This document shows positions 40,701-41,110 of a DNA stretch of 41,110 nt, piece after piece (positions within the stretch are counted from its first letter, which is position 1; each line of letters begins with the position of its first letter). The stretch covers positions 1 to 41,110 of IMG/VR virus record IMGVR_UViG_3300025141_000238; one strand, 5' to 3'. The stretch is from a virus. The notes under the pieces are model-generated. The model was not told where the DNA came from. It ran no database searches and saw only the letters and a list, made by a program, of their open reading frames with translations. The translations under genes and the position numbers were made by a program.

Positions 40701-41110
40701 CAAGCAGGTCTGACGAAGTATCGGTTATTTCTATCTCATCACCATCAACTACGTCACCAGCACCACTACCCAGCGTAGACTCGTTTGCAGCAACAAACGC
40801 TGCCTGGTCGTCGTTAAGAGTGGTTAGGGTAGAGTCAGCGTCAGCAGTTCCTTCCACAGCACCATTCGAGTCTAGTACGAAATAACTGCCCGTGGTGCTG
40901 TAATTAAGGTTCGCTACCTCAACACTCTCACCTTCAAAGTGTTTGTATTTAAGACGAGACTCAGAATCTACAGGAAATACGTCCGAGTTTGACGCTAACG
41001 TCAAAACAGCGCCGCTTCTTGACGCAACCTCTACGGTTTCCTCAGTAGCTTCTCCCCTGTTAAGGGTCACGGAGTACCTGCTGGCGTTTATCTTCTCAGA
41101 AAAGTTTTTT
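37771..41110 (-). CDS. Large beta-rich virion protein, 5' end outside window
   Basis: At least 1110 residues; the frame is open to base 41110 (the codons before the GTG at 41070 read KNFSEKINASRYS), so the real start lies beyond the window. It is Ser/Thr/Asp-rich and strand-rich with no cysteine motif apart from a terminal LGC. Modules with the pattern L-x-D-x-S-x-x-F-x-x-x-x-x-G and later G-x-x-x-x-I-x-x-V recur (e.g. DGANAGEERVITKV; LLGYKVIIGSEEATIIDV). It is probably a baseplate or tail protein partner of the beta-helix protein downstream, to which its stop is one base away. Confidence 0.75.
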   Translation of the reverse strand, partial: KNFSEKINASRYSVTLNRGEATEETVEVASRSGAVLTLASNSDVFPVDSESRLKYKHFEGESVEVANLNYSTTGSYFVLDSNGAVEGTADADSTLTTLNDDQAAFVAANESTLGSGAGDVVDGDEIEITDTSSDLLGKRVAVKQRNSATQLTLDPGFDTTMAGLKYKIRKKYKPTSGTSKDNKIYVADARGFPASNFSVILDRGKCNEEVLWISTNTMFSGTNVGVFTIANNENGTPSSPIASVTKEHDFGVTVEPAQVLIESCKWSIIETKATGEFTVAFSEGCKPDHDIKAFYIHEQIDSTKFTNAKATEPSVPLATTVTNAITNASTQIEVSLDDLNDKLRDLDSESPQNIFRSVKIVSGSDASVTDNLFLTKELTYTTIANGTTSVPGNYPATGDFTKTDTITVEDVSNFTVGDTVVISKKGSGTEEQAEIVQKQSITISGVTYKRLKLDKKLTSPHFIGDTVHRDPAKVGIAYADNIGATSYPVGSKVSLLFLEDEFGYPSNLLGQINQVTISADLSTTVLEDNSKTFHPSLVGQVLVIIDGANAGEERVITKVQGKGNHQLVVGTAFSNAITSKVKYKIKSLVQLGDVNAMVSNAAGTAQVFNPIFAGSYVYAGSDDLYTTVDQPSHISTSLPDTHIETGTLSDGTSKTTAMFRIPAPQKLIATPKLSVSKATQSLTENQLPGDDNYLEFIHDSNQNFTTLGVAVDDEIEFLGPNDHQNYKQKTTVVSVENDNLLKVSKMDYEIKQFSYYRIHGKSLGADGKPVVALNVGATAPVKLYIDDATLFPRGLQNPFTIQVGDGPETTERFEVVDVNNQEGWIQLNAIETVQHDHTVGERVALEVKHLCINGDTVGWPNKGAIYLDYGSRGGVLCKTDLKIDGRGATVVILADGTRRLTDKSENFQSAYGPENKNALLGYKVIIGSEEATIIDVLNDNNIVTSSGLSAGTNLIYTIVSPGVQSLVDNSEPGSRLGLSGGILTATDVASDGGDDFPAGTTEFSGSNDFKVGGIRHGGAFEEYVEYSAKDGRVLTLKDTENIGRVFEYSHPSGTEIILTSGQFSTNADGSDHRPYLGGSFLEVILNQNITNLPNLLRAAGIEFKSEQTELGC

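Noticed and set aside
1-41110. CRISPR array, insertion sequence or integrase
   Set aside because: No spaced direct repeats of CRISPR type, no transposase or integrase motifs and no terminal inverted repeats were seen.

Overview
This window is a piece of a large double-stranded DNA tailed phage (Caudoviricetes) genome, or a prophage/contig of one. The evidence is a GpA-type large terminase, very large beta-rich virion proteins, a full phage replication and recombination set, tRNA genes, and dozens of tightly packed small genes with ATGA/TGATG stop-start overlaps. The host is most likely a Gram-negative bacterium, because promoters are plain sigma70-like and there are spanin-like exported proteins; the host genus cannot be read from the sequence. 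Almost every gene is on the minus strand, so transcription runs from high to low coordinates. Both ends are cut: the gene at the right end is still open at base 41110, and the first ~260 bases look unlike the rest and may be a contig end.

Layout, read in the direction of transcription. 41110-32748: two giant virion proteins (a partial beta-rich protein and a 1673-residue parallel beta-helix fibre/spike-like protein). 32725-31457: holin-like, coiled-coil membrane and exported membrane proteins, a possible lysis or envelope cassette. 31424-31073: three microprotein genes, then an intrinsic terminator that touches the next start codon. 30990-27292: UvsW-like helicase, a PvlArgDC-fold protein that seems to have lost its catalytic residues, and a J-domain protein. 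27106-19989: replisome block (unknown 429-aa protein, DnaB-like helicase, SprT-like metalloprotease, DnaG-like primase, ribbon-helix-helix protein, zinc-ribbon protein, family A DNA polymerase). 19988-12411: recombination block (gp32-like ssDNA-binding protein, bacterial-type RecA, SbcD-like and SbcC-like nuclease subunits) with a lytic transglycosylase and a secreted six-cysteine peptide inside it. 12397-11941: two tRNAs. 11428-7582: Hjc-like nuclease, NYN ribonuclease, large and probable small terminase. 7567-6764: Dam methylase. 6744-284: mostly small unknown genes with a third tRNA.

How it works together: SbcCD-like nuclease, RecA, gp32-like protein, UvsW-like helicase and an Hjc-like resolvase form a T4-style recombination-dependent replication and repair toolkit built from bacterial-type parts. 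Polymerase, primase and helicase form the core replisome; SprT and the J-domain protein are unusual companions. Terminase packages the product.

Eight minus-strand sigma70-like promoters can be read, all with a 17-bp spacer. Four serve the small-gene region on the left, two of them near-identical copies. One promoter would give a leaderless mRNA, another a tRNA transcript with a 5-nt leader. A single convincing plus-strand small ORF (3100-3279) faces the minus-strand genes from a divergent promoter. The most unusual items are the six-cysteine secreted peptide, the degenerate PvlArgDC-fold protein, the microprotein cluster with its start-abutting terminator, the hairpins around the start of the 429-aa gene, and the plus-strand ORF. 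All identifications are by reading motifs by eye; no database search was run.
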